From Gammaproteobacteria bacterium (GTDB taxonomy: Bacteria; Pseudomonadota; Gammaproteobacteria; JASBUN01), in NCBI GenBank assembly GCA_030147845.1, contig JASBUN010000064.1:1-64000 (forward strand): a stretch of DNA of 64,000 nucleotides, given 5' to 3'. Positions 63,696 through 64,000 of the stretch are shown here, one piece after another (positions within the stretch are counted from its first letter, which is position 1; each line of letters starts with the position of its first letter). Under the pieces are notes generated by a model that saw nothing but the letters and a program-made list of their open reading frames with translations, searched no databases and was not told the origin of the DNA. A program made the translations under genes and the position numbers.

Positions 63696-64000
63696 ATGAA
63701 TAAACTCGCCATCGTAATCGTCAGTGTTGCCGCGTTGGGCGCCAGTGTTGCCTCTGCCGCGCAGTGGACTCAAGCCGATACCAATCAACTGGCGTTTCCT
63801 GACGAGTACATCGGTTCGCCTGAGTTAACGGTCAACTCGTCGACGCCTAATGCGGAGTTCGCGAAATTCGATACAGTGCCGACGACGAAATTTGAGCAGC
63901 AGCTCATGTATCCGGACGAGTATGAAGGTTCCCCCGTGCTGCAGCGCAGTCACGCGGAAAAGACTGCTGAGTTCGCTCCATTTTCGGTGACACCGACAAC
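63696..64000 (+). CDS. exported PDEY-repeat protein (3' end off window)
   Basis: A reading frame of at least 101 codons running off the right edge. It starts with a Sec signal peptide (KLAIVIVSVAALGASVAS, cleavage near AAQ at residues 21-23). The mature part holds two units about 38 residues apart: FPDEYIGSPEL (34-44) then FAKFDTVPTT (55-64), and YPDEYEGSPVL (72-82) then FAPFSVTPTT (93-102). More units may lie outside. No family recognised. The ATG has an ideal GAGGAG ribosome-binding site and its own promoter-like sequence. It lies 238 bp after the ATP-grasp gene, on the same strand. Confidence 0.75.
   Translation, partial: MNKLAIVIVSVAALGASVASAAQWTQADTNQLAFPDEYIGSPELTVNSSTPNAEFAKFDTVPTTKFEQQLMYPDEYEGSPVLQRSHAEKTAEFAPFSVTPT

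Overview
The window is a gene-dense, GC-rich stretch of a bacterial chromosome, most consistent with a gammaproteobacterium. Support comes from a sucA-sucB-lpd operon, mpl, ubiX, a classical bifunctional-architecture argA with argE, a bfd-bfr pair and ydbH/ydbL homologues. A DsrC protein with both C-terminal cysteines, two exported DsrE-like proteins and a TtrSR-like two-component system hint at reduced sulfur metabolism. A pyrophosphate-dependent phosphofructokinase next to a proton-pumping pyrophosphatase resembles the arrangement known from Methylococcus and from several chemolithoautotrophs. I do not assign a genus. No rRNA, tRNA, CRISPR array, insertion sequence or prophage was seen.

Layout. 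1-7.5 kb (minus strand): an edge-truncated 2-oxoglutarate/Fe(II) oxygenase, the 2-oxoglutarate dehydrogenase operon (sucA, sucB, lpd) and a cNMP-like/GGDEF diguanylate cyclase. 8-15 kb: a cardiolipin synthase, a membrane PAS-PAS-GGDEF-EAL protein, a secreted propeller-like protein, a glyoxalase II-like hydrolase and a PilZ protein. 15.4-25.5 kb: an HTH/2Fe-2S/reductase-like fusion, a large membrane protein with an LspA-like head and a cyclase-like tail, bfd-bfr, an exported DsrE-like protein, an autoregulated TetR gene, a von Willebrand A (TIGR03503-like) membrane protein with a coupled coiled-coil partner, and a second PilZ protein. 25.7-33.2 kb: a TtrSR-like pair, the ydbL/ydbH envelope lipid-transport pair, dsrC, a lysine-tailed methyltransferase and a YjbQ protein. 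33.4-36 kb: an Hpt protein, molybdopterin genes moaC / moaD-moaE and a phosphoesterase.

36.1-43 kb is a pyrophosphate/adenylate cluster: ppa, hppA, a frame-broken small gene, PPi-PFK, and a divergent adenylate kinase that carries a long histone H1-like lysine/alanine tail. 42.6-50.9 kb holds a DsrE-like lipoprotein, a ClsB-like phospholipase D, cfa, mpl-ubiX-Lon-domain and a DedA-PAP2-LssY membrane protein: an envelope and phospholipid block. 50.9-60.2 kb carries hemL, thiD-thiE, a rubredoxin gene only 54 codons long, a DUF5063-like gene, an aldolase, cpdA, an O-methyltransferase and argE-argA. 60.3-64 kb contains a bacterial cereblon-like (CULT) protein, then a GNAT-C39 peptidase fusion tightly coupled to an RLAN-type ATP-grasp ligase, followed by the start of an exported protein built from about 38-residue PDEY repeats.

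Functional themes are c-di-GMP signalling (two GGDEF proteins and two PilZ proteins), phospholipid/envelope remodelling, PPi-based energy conservation, and sulfur-relay/redox proteins. The best candidates for under-described biology are the GNAT-C39/ATP-grasp/repeat-protein locus at the right edge, the histone-tailed adenylate kinase, the HTH-ferredoxin-reductase fusion, and the LspA-like/cyclase-like fusion.
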